From Hymenobacter lapidiphilus (GTDB lineage: Bacteria > Bacteroidota > Bacteroidia > Cytophagales > Hymenobacteraceae), in contig NZ_QVLT01000012.1 in the NCBI RefSeq assembly GCF_003417065.2, forward strand, positions 1 through 64,000: a stretch of 64,000 nt of DNA. Direction: 5' to 3'. Of this stretch, positions 9,189 through 17,389 are shown piece after piece. A model generated the notes under the pieces. It did not search any database, had not been told where the DNA came from, and worked only from the letters and a program-made list of their open reading frames with translations. Position 1 is the first letter of the stretch. Each line of letters begins with the position of its first letter. Position numbers and translations under genes: made by a program.

Positions 9189-10906
9189 TTACCGCCCGCC
9201 GCTCCCATCCCCGCTACCGTTGCGCTTAGCTTCGGGGCGGGTTTTGGCTTCCACGGTGCCGGTTCGCAGCAGGGCCGTGTAGCGGGGCTGGTCGTTGAGC
9301 ACGCTCAGGGCCGTCAGAATATTGGGGTCGTCGTCGAAGGTGGCCTCGATGCTGCCCTTCTGGAAGTAATAGCGCGACACGATTTCCTGCTCCAGCAACT
9401 CCCGGATTTCGGGCTTGAAGCGGGTCAGGTCGTTGGCCTTATTGGTTGTGACTTTGCGGCGCGTGGCTTCCAGCTCCGTTTTCACGTCGTCGTAGTGCTT
9501 TTCAGCCTTGAGCTTCTTAGCGAGGCTGGTCAAGGCCTTTTCAGTTTCGGTTTCGTAGCTGATGTCCTTGCCTTTGAGGTAGTCGACGAACTGCTGGTAA
9601 TCGGTATCAGTAAGTTTGAACTGCCGGGCCGTAGCGATGGTCGGGTGCTGAGCGCGGTAACGGGTGGCGTAGTCGAAGAGGTAGCTTTTCTGAAGCAGTA
9701 TCCGAGTGATGTCGGCAATTTCGCGCTCCTGCACCGCCACATCGGGGGCCACACCGCCGCCGTCGTACACGGCGCGGCCGGCCTGGGTTTTGAAGGCGGT
9801 ACGCAATGAGTCGGGCACTTTGCCCAGCGTGCCATCGTCGGCGCGATGGGTGTAGTCGATTTCCTGGATGCAGCGCCCGCTCGGGATGTAGTATTTGGCG
9901 GTCGTCACCTTCAACTGCGAGTTATAGCTCAGCGGCCGGGTGGCCTGCACCAGCCCTTTGCCAAACGTGCGCTCTCCCACCAGCACGGCCCGGTCGTAGT
10001 CCTGCAGCACGCCCGACACGATTTCCGAGGCCGAGGCCGAGCGGTTGCTCGTAATAACCACTATTGGAATCTGGGTGTCCAGCGGCATATCCAAGGCCTT
10101 GTAGGTCTTGTTCCAATCGGCCACCTTGCCCTTGGTGCTCACAATGTCGCGGCCCTTGTCCACGAACAGGTTGGAGATGTTGACGGCCTCGTTGAGCAGG
10201 CCGCCGGGGTTGTCGCGGATATCAAAAATCAGCTTTTTGGCGCCCTGTTCCTTGAGCTTGGTAACGGCCAGCCGCACTTCCTTGCCCGCATCCACCGTAA
10301 AGCCGCTTAGCTGGAAGTAGCCGATTTCGGGCGTCAGCATGCCGTAATAGGGCACGTTGTCGACCTGGATTTTGTCGCGGGTGATGTTGATTTCCACCGG
10401 GGCCTCCTGCCCGAAGCGGGTCACGAGCAGTTTCACCACCGAGTTGGCCTGGCCCTTGAGCAGCTTGCTCACGTCGGCGTTCGACTTCTTGTCGACGACC
10501 ACGCCGTTGATGTTAAGGATTTCGTCGCCGGGCAGCAGGCCGGCTTTCTGGGCCGGATAGCCCTCGTAGGCGGCCTGCACCACGGTTTTGCCGTTGCGCT
10601 TGCTCACCACCGCCCCAATGCCGCCGTACTGCCCGGTCGTCATCGTGCGGAAATCCTCGATATCGTCCTCGGCGATATAGTTGGTGTAGGGGTCGAGCGA
10701 CTTGAGCATGGCGTCGATTCCCGTTTTCACCAGCTTGGCCGGCGGCACCTCGTCCACATAGTAGGTGTTCACCTCCTTGAACAGGGTGGCGAAAATGTCG
10801 AGGTTCTTGGCAATTTCGAAATACCGCTCGTTATCGGCGGCCGGAAAGATACGAGCAGCGCGGCTCCACCCAAAAAGGTGGCCGCCAGAATAGACTTTTT
10901 GCGCAT
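9189..10906 (-). CDS. S41 family C-terminal processing peptidase, CtpA-like (split by one missing base)
   Basis: S41 peptidases are periplasmic serine proteases that trim or degrade envelope proteins. The protein shows the N-terminal helical segment (LFKEVNTYYVDEV), a PDZ domain (about residues 85-165, with GGIGAVVSKRNGK), and the catalytic core with IFDIRDNPGG, the nucleophile region (SNRSASASEIVSG) and the lysine region (GERTFGKGLVQ). The natural start is the ATG at 10906 (MRKKSILAATFLGG), which gives a signal sequence. That stretch is one base out of frame with the rest; the break is at about 10839-10847, where one more G in the + strand GGCCGG gives ...SFPAADNERY. Restored length is about 572 residues. 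The gene closes the leftward rpmH-rnpA group. Confidence 0.88.
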
Positions 10907-10986
10907 AGGAAGGGCTGAATAACAACGCAACGATTCGGCCATGCCGGATTGTTCCGGTCGGCCCGCTGCAATGCGCGTCGGTTACA

Positions 10987-11403
10987 CTAGGAACCGCTGC
11001 CGGCACCGGGGGTTGCACCGGCGTCGGTCAGTAAACGCTCCAGCCCTGAATTTAGCTTTTTTTCGAGCAGCGCCAAGGGCTTTTTTTCCTTGCCGGTATA
11101 AATAATGGCCAGCTGGGCCACCAAATGGCCGCCTTCGGCTTCCACGAGCTGGTACTTATTGAGGCGCCAGGCCTCGCGCATCAGCCGCTTGAGATAATTG
11201 CGGTCGACGGCCCGTTTGAAATTGCGCTTGCTCACGCTCACCAGCACCTGCGGCGGGGCTGTGGTGGGTTCGGGCGCGGCCAGCCACACTAGCCGCAGGG
11301 GGTATAAACCAAAAGAAGAACCCCGGCCGAAAAGCTCTTCAATAAGCTTTTTGCGGCACAGATGTTCTTCTTTCGGAAACGAATAGGAGCGCGAATCCGG
11401 CAT
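10987..11403 (-). CDS. rnpA: ribonuclease P protein component
   Basis: RnpA is the small basic protein that helps the RNase P RNA bind and cleave tRNA 5' leaders. The 138-residue product carries the family signature: SKRNFKRAVDRNYLKRLMRE (about residues 62-81), which includes the RNR motif. It starts at the ATG at 11403 (MPDSRSYSFPKEE), giving the usual FxKEERL-like opening. It lies 55 bases downstream of rpmH, the conserved bacterial arrangement. The C-terminus is slightly extended. Confidence 0.95.
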   Translation of the reverse strand: MPDSRSYSFPKEEHLCRKKLIEELFGRGSSFGLYPLRLVWLAAPEPTTAPPQVLVSVSKRNFKRAVDRNYLKRLMREAWRLNKYQLVEAEGGHLVAQLAIIYTGKEKKPLALLEKKLNSGLERLLTDAGATPGAGSGS

Positions 11404-11458
11404 TGAAACGAGATGATTCAGCAACGGAAACAGCGGCGTAGCGGCCCGGAGGCGCAGC

Positions 11459-11617
11459 TTACCGCTTGTGACGGCCTTCGTCAGATACGGTCAGGCGCTT
11501 GCGGCCTTTGGCCCGGCGGCGAGCAATTACATTGCGGCCGTTAACGGTTTCCATGCGCGAGCGGAACCCGTGCTTGTTGCGGCGCTTGCGCTGCGAGGGC
11601 TGAAAAGTACGTTTCAT
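11459..11617 (-). CDS. rpmH: 50S ribosomal protein L34
   Basis: This is a 52-residue, very basic ribosomal protein. It begins [20 protein letters not shown] and contains the universal GRxVIxxRRxKGRKRL-type core. The start at 11617 gives the standard L34 N-terminus. It leads the rpmH-rnpA pair. No dnaA is seen next to it, so this pair alone does not mark the replication origin here. Confidence 0.97.
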   Translation of the reverse strand: MKRTFQPSQRKRRNKHGFRSRMETVNGRNVIARRRAKGRKRLTVSDEGRHKR

Positions 11618-11653
11618 GGTATTGGTGATTGACTCAGTTACAACTAGGGCGGG

Positions 11654-11661
11654 CAAAGGTA
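11654..11661 (-). promoter_or_regulatory. rpmH promoter -7 box
   Basis: CAAAGGTA on the + strand is TACCTTTG on the minus strand, 36 bases before the rpmH start. A CTTG (consensus TTTG) lies 20 bases upstream at 11682-11685. Confidence 0.6.
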
Positions 11662-11753
11662 GCGCACTGATTTTAAAAAGACAAGTTGCCGGGCAAGTTT
11701 TGGTGGACGTTGTTGGTCAGATTTGTTAGAGAACGGCAGACGGATTGAAAGCG

Positions 11754-11852
11754 AACGTCATGCAGAGCGGAGCGAAGCATCTCGCGTGCTGACATTGATT
11801 GACCATTACAACGTTAGCACGCGAGATGCTTCGCTCCGCTCTGCATGACGTT
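11754..11852. repeat. long intergenic palindrome, family A
   Basis: Two arms of about 37 bases are near-perfect inverted copies (AACGTCATGCAGAGCGGAGC... and its reverse complement) around a loop of about 25 bases. The outer ends GTCATGC/GCATGAC and the inner GAAGCATCTCGC recur at other gaps in this window. A short direct echo, TATGACGTTCTATG, follows near 11868-11881. It sits between divergent rpmH and the M61 peptidase. Confidence 0.9.
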
Positions 11853-11945
11853 CTATGACTCGCATTTTATGACGTTCTATGTTATCCAACGCCTCCCCCA
11901 AACAACCAGCCCCTACCTTCGCTTAGCCTTTCCAAAGCCCTTTCC

Positions 11946-13679
11946 ATGCTACACTACCACGTTTCCTTCGATAACCCGCTTACCGCTTACCTGCAGATTC
12001 AGATGACGTTTGAGGTGCCGGCCGACGCAGCCGCGCCGCTGGAGCTGCAACTGCCGGCGTGGCGGCCGGGGCGCTACGAGCTGCAGAACTTCGCCCAGAA
12101 GCTGCAGCACGTGGTGCTGGAGGACGCGGCCTCGGGCGAGGCGCTGGAAGCCCGCAAAATTACCAAGGACCGGTGGCGGCTGAGCGGCGCGGCGGGCCGG
12201 ATGGTGCGGGTGCGCTACAATTTCTACGCCCACCAGATGGACGCCGGCGGCTCCTGGCTCGATGAAAGCCAACTCTACCTCAACCCCGTGCAGGCTTTTA
12301 TGTACATCGAGGGCCGCCAGAACGAAACCTGCCAGCTGCTGCTCGACATTCCCGACGACTGGCAGATTGCCTGCGGACTGCCCCAGCGAGGTCCCCGGCT
12401 GCTGGAGGCCCAGAGCTTCGACCACCTCGCCGACTCGCCCCTGATTGCCAGTCCCACGCTGCAGTATCGCAACTACGAGGTGCAGGGCATCCCGTTCTAC
12501 CTGTGGATTCAGGGCGAGTGTCCCATCGACTGGGCGCGGCTAGTGCGCGACTTCCGGGCTTTCAGCGAGGAGCAGCTGCAGCTGTTCGGCAGTTTCCCGG
12601 CCCAAGATTTCCATTTTCTGAACGAAATTCTGCCCTACCCCCACTACCACGGCGTCGAGCACCTGAACTCGACTGTTATTACGCTGGGGCCGGGCGAGCT
12701 ACTGATGAGCGACGGGCTGTACAAAGAGCTACTGGGCGTGAGCTGCCACGAGCTGTTCCACGTCTGGAACATCAAGAGCATCCGGCCCATCGAGCTACAG
12801 CCCTACGATTTCAGCCGCGAAAACTATTTCCGCACCTGCTTTGTGGCCGAGGGCCTGACTACGTATTACGGCGACTACCTGCTGGCCCGCGCCGGCGTGT
12901 TTACAGCCGCGCAGTATTTCCAGGAGCTGAACGGGGTGCTGCGCAAGCACTACGACGACTACGGCCGCTACCACCTCTCGGTGGCCGACGCCAGCATGGA
13001 CCTCTGGCTCGACGGCTACAAGCCCGGCGCGCCCGACCGCAAGGTGTCAGTCTACCACAAAGGCGCGCTGGCGGCCCTGCTGCTCGACCTGACCCTGCGC
13101 CAGCTTTCGGCCCACAAGAAAAGCCTCGACGACGTGCTGCGCCAGCTCTGGACCGAATTCGGGCAGACCGGCACGGGCTATACTGAGGAGGACTACCAGC
13201 GGGTGGTGACTGAGGTGGCCGGGCGCGACATGCAGGCCTATTTCGACAAGTTCATCTACGGCACGGCCCCCCTCGAGGAGCCGCTTAACCGGGTGCTGGG
13301 CTTCGTGGGCTGCCGGCTGCTGACGGAGGAAAACGTTTCGGCCGCCGAGGGCACCTACGGCTTCCGGGCCGTGCTGCGCGAGGGCCGCACCGAGGTAACC
13401 AACATTCTGCCCGATGCGCCCGCCGCCCTGGCCCTGACCGTGGACGACGAGATAGTAGCCGTAAACGGCCGCCGCGTGGCCCAAAACCTGCACACCTTGC
13501 TCGCCGATGGCGCCGACCGCCACGAGCTGACCGTGTTCCGCCAGCACCGACTGCTGACGGTGGAGCTGCAGGCCGACCCGGCGCACCGCTTCTGGCAGAA
13601 GTTCACGGTGGAGAAACTGACCACGGCCACGCCCGAGCAGCAGGCCAGCTTTAAGCAGTGGCTGAAGCAGGATTTCTAG
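11946..13679 (+). CDS. M61 family metallopeptidase with PDZ domain
   Basis: M61 peptidases are zinc aminopeptidases related to glycyl aminopeptidase. The 577-residue protein has an N-terminal beta-sandwich (about residues 1-170), then a thermolysin-like catalytic part with HELFH at residues 268-272 and a downstream glutamate in FVAEGLTTYYGDYLL that would be the third ligand. A C-terminal PDZ-like domain (about 470-560) contains TNILPDAPAALALTVDDEIV. There is no signal peptide, so it is probably cytoplasmic, as is common for this family in Bacteroidota. A TACCTTCG box at 11914-11921 is a likely promoter. Confidence 0.92.
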   Translation: MLHYHVSFDNPLTAYLQIQMTFEVPADAAAPLELQLPAWRPGRYELQNFAQKLQHVVLEDAASGEALEARKITKDRWRLSGAAGRMVRVRYNFYAHQMDAGGSWLDESQLYLNPVQAFMYIEGRQNETCQLLLDIPDDWQIACGLPQRGPRLLEAQSFDHLADSPLIASPTLQYRNYEVQGIPFYLWIQGECPIDWARLVRDFRAFSEEQLQLFGSFPAQDFHFLNEILPYPHYHGVEHLNSTVITLGPGELLMSDGLYKELLGVSCHELFHVWNIKSIRPIELQPYDFSRENYFRTCFVAEGLTTYYGDYLLARAGVFTAAQYFQELNGVLRKHYDDYGRYHLSVADASMDLWLDGYKPGAPDRKVSVYHKGALAALLLDLTLRQLSAHKKSLDDVLRQLWTEFGQTGTGYTEEDYQRVVTEVAGRDMQAYFDKFIYGTAPLEEPLNRVLGFVGCRLLTEENVSAAEGTYGFRAVLREGRTEVTNILPDAPAALALTVDDEIVAVNGRRVAQNLHTLLADGADRHELTVFRQHRLLTVELQADPAHRFWQKFTVEKLTTATPEQQASFKQWLKQDF

Positions 13680-14015
13680 CCTCCAATCAACTCCGGCAAT
13701 CCGCGTATCGGGGGCTGCAGGCAGGCAATATGTCGGCCCCGCCCGATAATTGGCCTCATGGCAGCGGCCGGGCCGCGCGGCGCTGAAAATGTTGGGTTTA
13801 TCCGAATGATTTCCCGCCGTACCATGCGTAACGAGCGGGCAGTTTTGGTACCTTTGCAGGACGGATTTTGCCTGGCTGGTGAAGTTCTGTTTTATCTGCG
13901 TAGCCCCCAATTTTGCGCCGCCGGCTTTTAGGCATTTAGTAGCTTGTTCCTATCCCTCCGCTTCCTGTCTGCCCGACAACGCCGCGCCTTCCGATTCACC
14001 TCGACTCTGCCTGTC
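13680..14015. other. intergenic region with promoter
   Basis: I find no gene in this 336-base gap between the M61 peptidase and the lipoprotein gene. It contains an exact Bacteroidota promoter box at 13849-13856. Short GC-rich inverted segments are present (GGCCGGGCCGC near 13764), but none looks like a strong terminator. Confidence 0.5.
13849..13856 (+). promoter_or_regulatory. Bacteroidota -7 promoter box
   Basis: The box reads TACCTTTG, preceded directly by a TTTTGG. It lies about 160 bases upstream of the lipoprotein start, which would leave a long leader. Confidence 0.45.
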
Positions 14016-14824
14016 ATGTTCCGGTTTCGTACCGTCGCCGCCGCCTTGCCCCTGGCACTGGCGTTGCCGGCCTGTTCGTTGCGGATGCAGCCGGCGGAAA
14101 AGCCCCGCCCCAATATTCCGGTGTTGGCGCGCCGGCGCCCAAGCCACCCCGTATCTACCAGCTCGAGCGGCTCGATACGCTGGTGCAGCTTTCGGGCCGG
14201 GTGCTGCGCATTTACCCCGCCGCCCGCCCCGTATACGAGCGACTGAGTAGCCCCGCCTGGGTGGTAGCCAAGCCAGTCTCATCCGAGGAAGAAGAGGATT
14301 CTTTTCTGGATTTTGCGGCCGAGGAGCGGCAGCGGCTGGCTCAGGCCGGACCGCGCGTAGTACGGGTCGGCCGCACCCTGCACCTGCGCCCTGGCAAGGC
14401 CCCCGAGCTGCGGCTGGCCAACAGGCCCGCCGATGATGAGCGCCACATTGCCTACGAGTACGTGGCGGCGCTGCCCGAAATCCGGCAGTGGCTACTGTCG
14501 GTGCATCTTTACGAGGGCGGCTACTTCCTGCTCGTCGACCAGCGCACCGGCCGCCGCACCCAGCTCATGGCCGCGCCCGTTATTGCCCCCGACGGCCGCC
14601 ATTTTGTGTGTGGCAACTCCGATGTGCTGGCCCACTTCGAGCCCAGCGGCCTGCAACTCTGGAGCCTCGATGAAGCCGCCCCGCGCCTGCTCTGGGAGCG
14701 GCAAACCGACTGGGGCTGCACCCAGCCGCGCTGGCTCGACAACCGCACCATCCTCTTCGAGCAGGACTTCTTCGACAAAGGCGACGTGGACACGCGGGTA
14801 GTGCGACTACAGGTTCTCCCCTAA
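14016..14824 (+). CDS. lipoprotein of unknown function (split by one missing base)
   Basis: I do not recognise the family. The ATG at 14016 gives a lipoprotein signal ending LALALPAC (Cys20). This frame runs out around 14130-14150, and the continuation lies one base out of frame (APKPPRIYQLERLDTLVQLSGRV). Adding one base in GCGCGCCGGCGCCC near 14130-14141 joins them into about 269 residues. The C-terminal part contains a WSLDEAAPRLLWERQTDWG stretch (about residues 210-228) resembling a beta-propeller or dipeptidyl-peptidase-type strand, so a small propeller-like exported protein is possible. The stop codon runs straight into the AGCTGTT heptamers. Confidence 0.65.
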
Positions 14825-14863
14825 GCTGTTAGCTGTTAGCTGTTAGCTGTTAGCTGTTAGCTG
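14824..14863 (+). repeat. tandem heptamer AGCTGTT x 5.7
   Basis: Five full copies of AGCTGTT plus a partial AGCTG follow directly on the stop codon of the lipoprotein gene. Shorter degenerate versions occur at 5852-5864, 14919-14931, 19380-19412, 19530-19559 and 27556-27590. Confidence 0.9.
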
Positions 14864-14920
14864 AAAAAACGAAGAAGGCCCCGCACTTGGCTAAGTGCGG
14901 GGCCTTCTTCGTTTTTTCAG
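14861..14920. terminator. strong bidirectional terminator hairpin
   Basis: A perfect 28 bp stem (CTGAAAAAACGAAGAAGGCC... and its reverse complement) with a four-base loop sits between convergent genes. It is flanked on both sides by AGCT heptamers (AGCTGTT left, AGCTAACAGCTT right), so the whole block 14824-14931 is one extended palindrome. Confidence 0.85.
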
Positions 14921-14933
14921 CTAACAGCTTAAA

Positions 14934-15239
14934 TTAGTTGTCCTTGCTGTTGTCGCTGCCTTTACCGGCTTTGCCGTTGCCATCAACGGAGGCAGGCTTA
15001 TTGTTCTGGGGGTTGCTACGGGGCTTGTTGTAGGGCGCCTGCGTGGTTTCGTTAAGGTTGCCGCCGGCCGTGTTGCCCTTAGTGGGGTTGCCGTCCTGGG
15101 TTATCGAGTTGCGGCTCGGGTTCTGCACTACCGAATTATTACTGTCGGTATTGGCCGGATGCGTATTTTCGGCGCCGCCGTCGGGGTTTTGCAGGTTCGG
15201 TACCTCGGGGTTCTCTTTGTACTGCGTGTCCTTGCTCAT
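14934..15239 (-). CDS. small disordered hydrophilic protein
   Basis: This 101-residue product is rich in Asn, Gly, Pro, Asp, Lys and Ser and nearly without hydrophobic residues (for example NPDGGAENTHPANTDSNN), so it should be intrinsically disordered. There is no signal peptide and no membrane segment. Its composition recalls stress-related hydrophilins, but I cannot assign a family. It shares a terminator with the convergent lipoprotein gene. Confidence 0.6.
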   Translation of the reverse strand: MSKDTQYKENPEVPNLQNPDGGAENTHPANTDSNNSVVQNPSRNSITQDGNPTKGNTAGGNLNETTQAPYNKPRSNPQNNKPASVDGNGKAGKGSDNSKDN

Positions 15240-15427
15240 GACTATAGGATTTTACGAGTGAGAAGAAAATCTTTCTGTGCTGCAGCAAATGCGTGAAACA
15301 GAGAAACGCACAGGGCTGCTTTTCAGCCGAACAAAGCGCGTTCCGTGCGCTTTCACATTCGCTACCCTGTTATTTACCCCTTCACGTCCCGAAAGGTTGT
15401 ACGCCCCGGGCCTAACATTCGGGCCAT

Positions 15428-15467
15428 AAAAAAGCGTCGCGCCGGCCAGCTGGCCAACGCGACGCTT
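15428..15467 (-). terminator. rho-independent terminator of the PfkB kinase
   Basis: A GC-rich stem (AAAAGCGTCGCG / CGCGACGCTT), with the T-run on the minus strand, starts about 26 bases past the kinase stop. A further nested GGCCAGCTGGCC palindrome forms the loop. Confidence 0.75.
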
Positions 15468-15492
15468 CAGATACAATAAGTCGTAGCGGCTT

Positions 15493-16440
15493 TTAACCCT
15501 GCGACACAGCCATAGCGGGCTGCACGGCCACGAGGTCGGCAAAAAGCTGCTCGCGGGCCTCAATTTCCTCCTGGCTCAGGTTGAGCAGGCGCTCGGTGCC
15601 GAACTTCTCGACGCAAAACGAAGCCATGGCCGAACCGTGCACAACGGCCCGCTTCATGTTCTCGAAGCTGATGTCGTCGGTGGCGGCCAGGTGGCCGATG
15701 AAGCCACCCGCGAAGGTGTCACCGGCGCCGGTTGGGTCGAATACTTCCTCCAGCGGCAGGGCCGGGGCGTAGAACACGTGGTTGGTGTTGCCCTTACGGT
15801 GGAACAGCAGCGCACCGTGCTCGCCCTTCTTGATGATGAGGTATTTCGGACCCATGGCCATAATCACGTTGGCGGCCTTCACCAGCGAGTGCTCGCCCGA
15901 AAGCTGGCGGGCTTCCTCGTCGTTGATGCTGAGCACGTCCACCATCTCAATGGTCGTTTTCAGCTCGTCCAGGGCAATATCCATCCAGAAATTCATCGTG
16001 TCCATCACGATGAGCTTGGGGCGGTTGACGAGGCGCTGAATCACGAGGCGCTGGACCTGGGGCGAGAGGTTGCCTAGCATCAGGTACTTGCAATCCTGGT
16101 AGGAGTCGGGCAGCACCGGGTCGAAATCGGCCAGCACGTTGAGCTCGGTCACCAGGGTTTCGCGCGAGTTCAGGTCGTTGGAGTACTTGCCCGACCAGAA
16201 GAACGACTTCTCGCCCTCCTTGATCTGCAGGCCTTCGGTATCGACACCGTGCTCCTGGAGCAGCAGGATATCCGACTGCGGGAAGTCGTCGCCGACGACG
16301 GCCACAATTTTCACCGGCTTTACCGAGTACGAAGCCGACAGGCCGATGTAGGTAGCCGCGCCGCCCACGATTTTGTCGGTTTTGCCGAAGGGCGTTTCCA
16401 GGGCGTCGAAGGCCACCGTGCCGATAATTACCAGACTCAT
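15493..16440 (-). CDS. PfkB family carbohydrate kinase
   Basis: This is an ATP-dependent sugar or nucleoside kinase of the ribokinase fold, 315 residues. It shows the N-terminal glycine pair (IVGGAATYIGLSAS, about residues 25-38) and the C-terminal PfkB signature with the catalytic base, DPTGAGDTFAGG (about 236-247). The start at 16440 (MSLVIIGTVAFD) gives the canonical beta-strand opening; 22 further residues are possible upstream but unlikely. The substrate is uncertain. It lies between tRNA-His and the small disordered protein, with its own terminator. Confidence 0.9.
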   Translation of the reverse strand: MSLVIIGTVAFDALETPFGKTDKIVGGAATYIGLSASYSVKPVKIVAVVGDDFPQSDILLLQEHGVDTEGLQIKEGEKSFFWSGKYSNDLNSRETLVTELNVLADFDPVLPDSYQDCKYLMLGNLSPQVQRLVIQRLVNRPKLIVMDTMNFWMDIALDELKTTIEMVDVLSINDEEARQLSGEHSLVKAANVIMAMGPKYLIIKKGEHGALLFHRKGNTNHVFYAPALPLEEVFDPTGAGDTFAGGFIGHLAATDDISFENMKRAVVHGSAMASFCVEKFGTERLLNLSQEEIEAREQLFADLVAVQPAMAVSQG

Positions 16441-16556
16441 AGAGCAGAAGAGAAAAAAGGGTTCGTAGGTGAAGTTACACTGGCCGGCCAACAGCCGACG
16501 GGCCAAAATCGTCCCGCCAACGGCCGCAAAGGCCCCGAGCTAACCTGTGGTGACAA

Positions 16557-16595
16557 AGAAAAAAGGCCTCTACCAGAGCGGAGAGGCCTTTTTTC
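16557..16595 (-). terminator. terminator after tRNA-His
   Basis: A 13 bp stem (AAAAAAGGCCTCT / AGAGGCCTTTTTT) with a 10-base loop begins seven bases past the tRNA 3' end. Confidence 0.8.
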
Positions 16596-16601
16596 AGGAT
16601 G

Positions 16602-16676
<75 letters not shown>

Positions 16677-16695
16677 GTGTTGGGTGTTGATGCCA

Positions 16696-16726
16696 CAAAA
16701 GTAGCGTACTGTGGCGGATTGCCAAA
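16696..16726 (-). promoter_or_regulatory. tRNA-His promoter with both boxes
   Basis: On the minus strand it reads TTTG (16726-16723), exactly 19 bases, then TACTTTTG (16703-16696). This is the best match in the window to the full Bacteroidota consensus TTTG-N19-TAnnTTTG. The -7 box ends 20 bases before the tRNA. Confidence 0.8.
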
Positions 16727-16806
16727 GGTTTCGCGCACTTTTTTTGCGTTGTGAACCAAGTGCCGTGCTTCTACTGGCTTAGGCCCCATACTTCGTAGAC
16801 CGGAAA

Positions 16807-17295
16807 TCAAACCGCCAGCGCCCCAAATAGCAGCCAGGCCAGTAAGCCATAAGCCAGCATGGCCAGCACCAACGCCCCCAAACACAGGAGCACCCGCGTC
16901 GGCAGGCTTCTCTCGCTCCGCATGATGCCGATGTTGGTGTAGGCGGCGAATCCGCCGACCCCACCGCCCAGTATACCGCCGCTGAACACCAGAAGCAGCG
17001 GCAGCGCGGCTACAATGTACTCCCAGACTTGCAGGGGCTTGGCCAGCACTAGTGGCTGGCCATCCACTTTCACCTCTGGCACGGTGTCATAAACGATATT
17101 TTTCAGGCTTAGCTGCCGATGCGTACCATCGGGCATTAGCACGGTAAAAACCTGAACTTGGTCGAAGAGCCCTTTTTTTGGTTCCTTGATCAGTTCTCGC
17201 TCATTGGCATAAAGGCGGTTACGACCGGTTAAAAGGGAGCGTTCCAGCCGCAGTTCGGGGCTATTAGGCTCGTCGAGCAGAAAATTAAGCGTCAT
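16807..17295 (-). CDS. membrane protein of unknown function
   Basis: This 162-residue protein has a soluble N-terminal half (about residues 1-85) and two hydrophobic segments near the C-terminus (about 90-110, glycine-rich with FSGGILGGGVGGFAA, and about 130-155). The start at 17295 leaves a sensible N-terminus; the open frame continues upstream but overlaps the divergent helicase. I do not recognise the family. Confidence 0.6.
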   Translation of the reverse strand: MTLNFLLDEPNSPELRLERSLLTGRNRLYANERELIKEPKKGLFDQVQVFTVLMPDGTHRQLSLKNIVYDTVPEVKVDGQPLVLAKPLQVWEYIVAALPLLLVFSGGILGGGVGGFAAYTNIGIMRSERSLPTRVLLCLGALVLAMLAYGLLAWLLFGALAV

Positions 17296-17363
17296 TGGAA
17301 AGGATGAGGAGTGATGGAGCGGTGGCTCTAAGCTAGCGCAAACTTTCCGCGAATTGGAAGCCG

Positions 17364-17371
17364 TACCTTTG
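17364..17371 (+). promoter_or_regulatory. helicase promoter -7 box
   Basis: TACCTTTG lies 18 bases before the helicase ATG at 17390. Confidence 0.55.
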
Positions 17372-17389
17372 CAGCTTACAACCCGTACC

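Noticed and set aside
10987-11617. Replication origin near rpmH-rnpA.
   Set aside because: No dnaA, DnaA-box cluster or AT-rich unwinding element is seen, and rpmH-rnpA alone does not mark the origin in this phylum.
14824-14931. A CRISPR-like array of short repeats.
   Set aside because: The heptamers are directly tandem, without spacers, and no cas genes are present.
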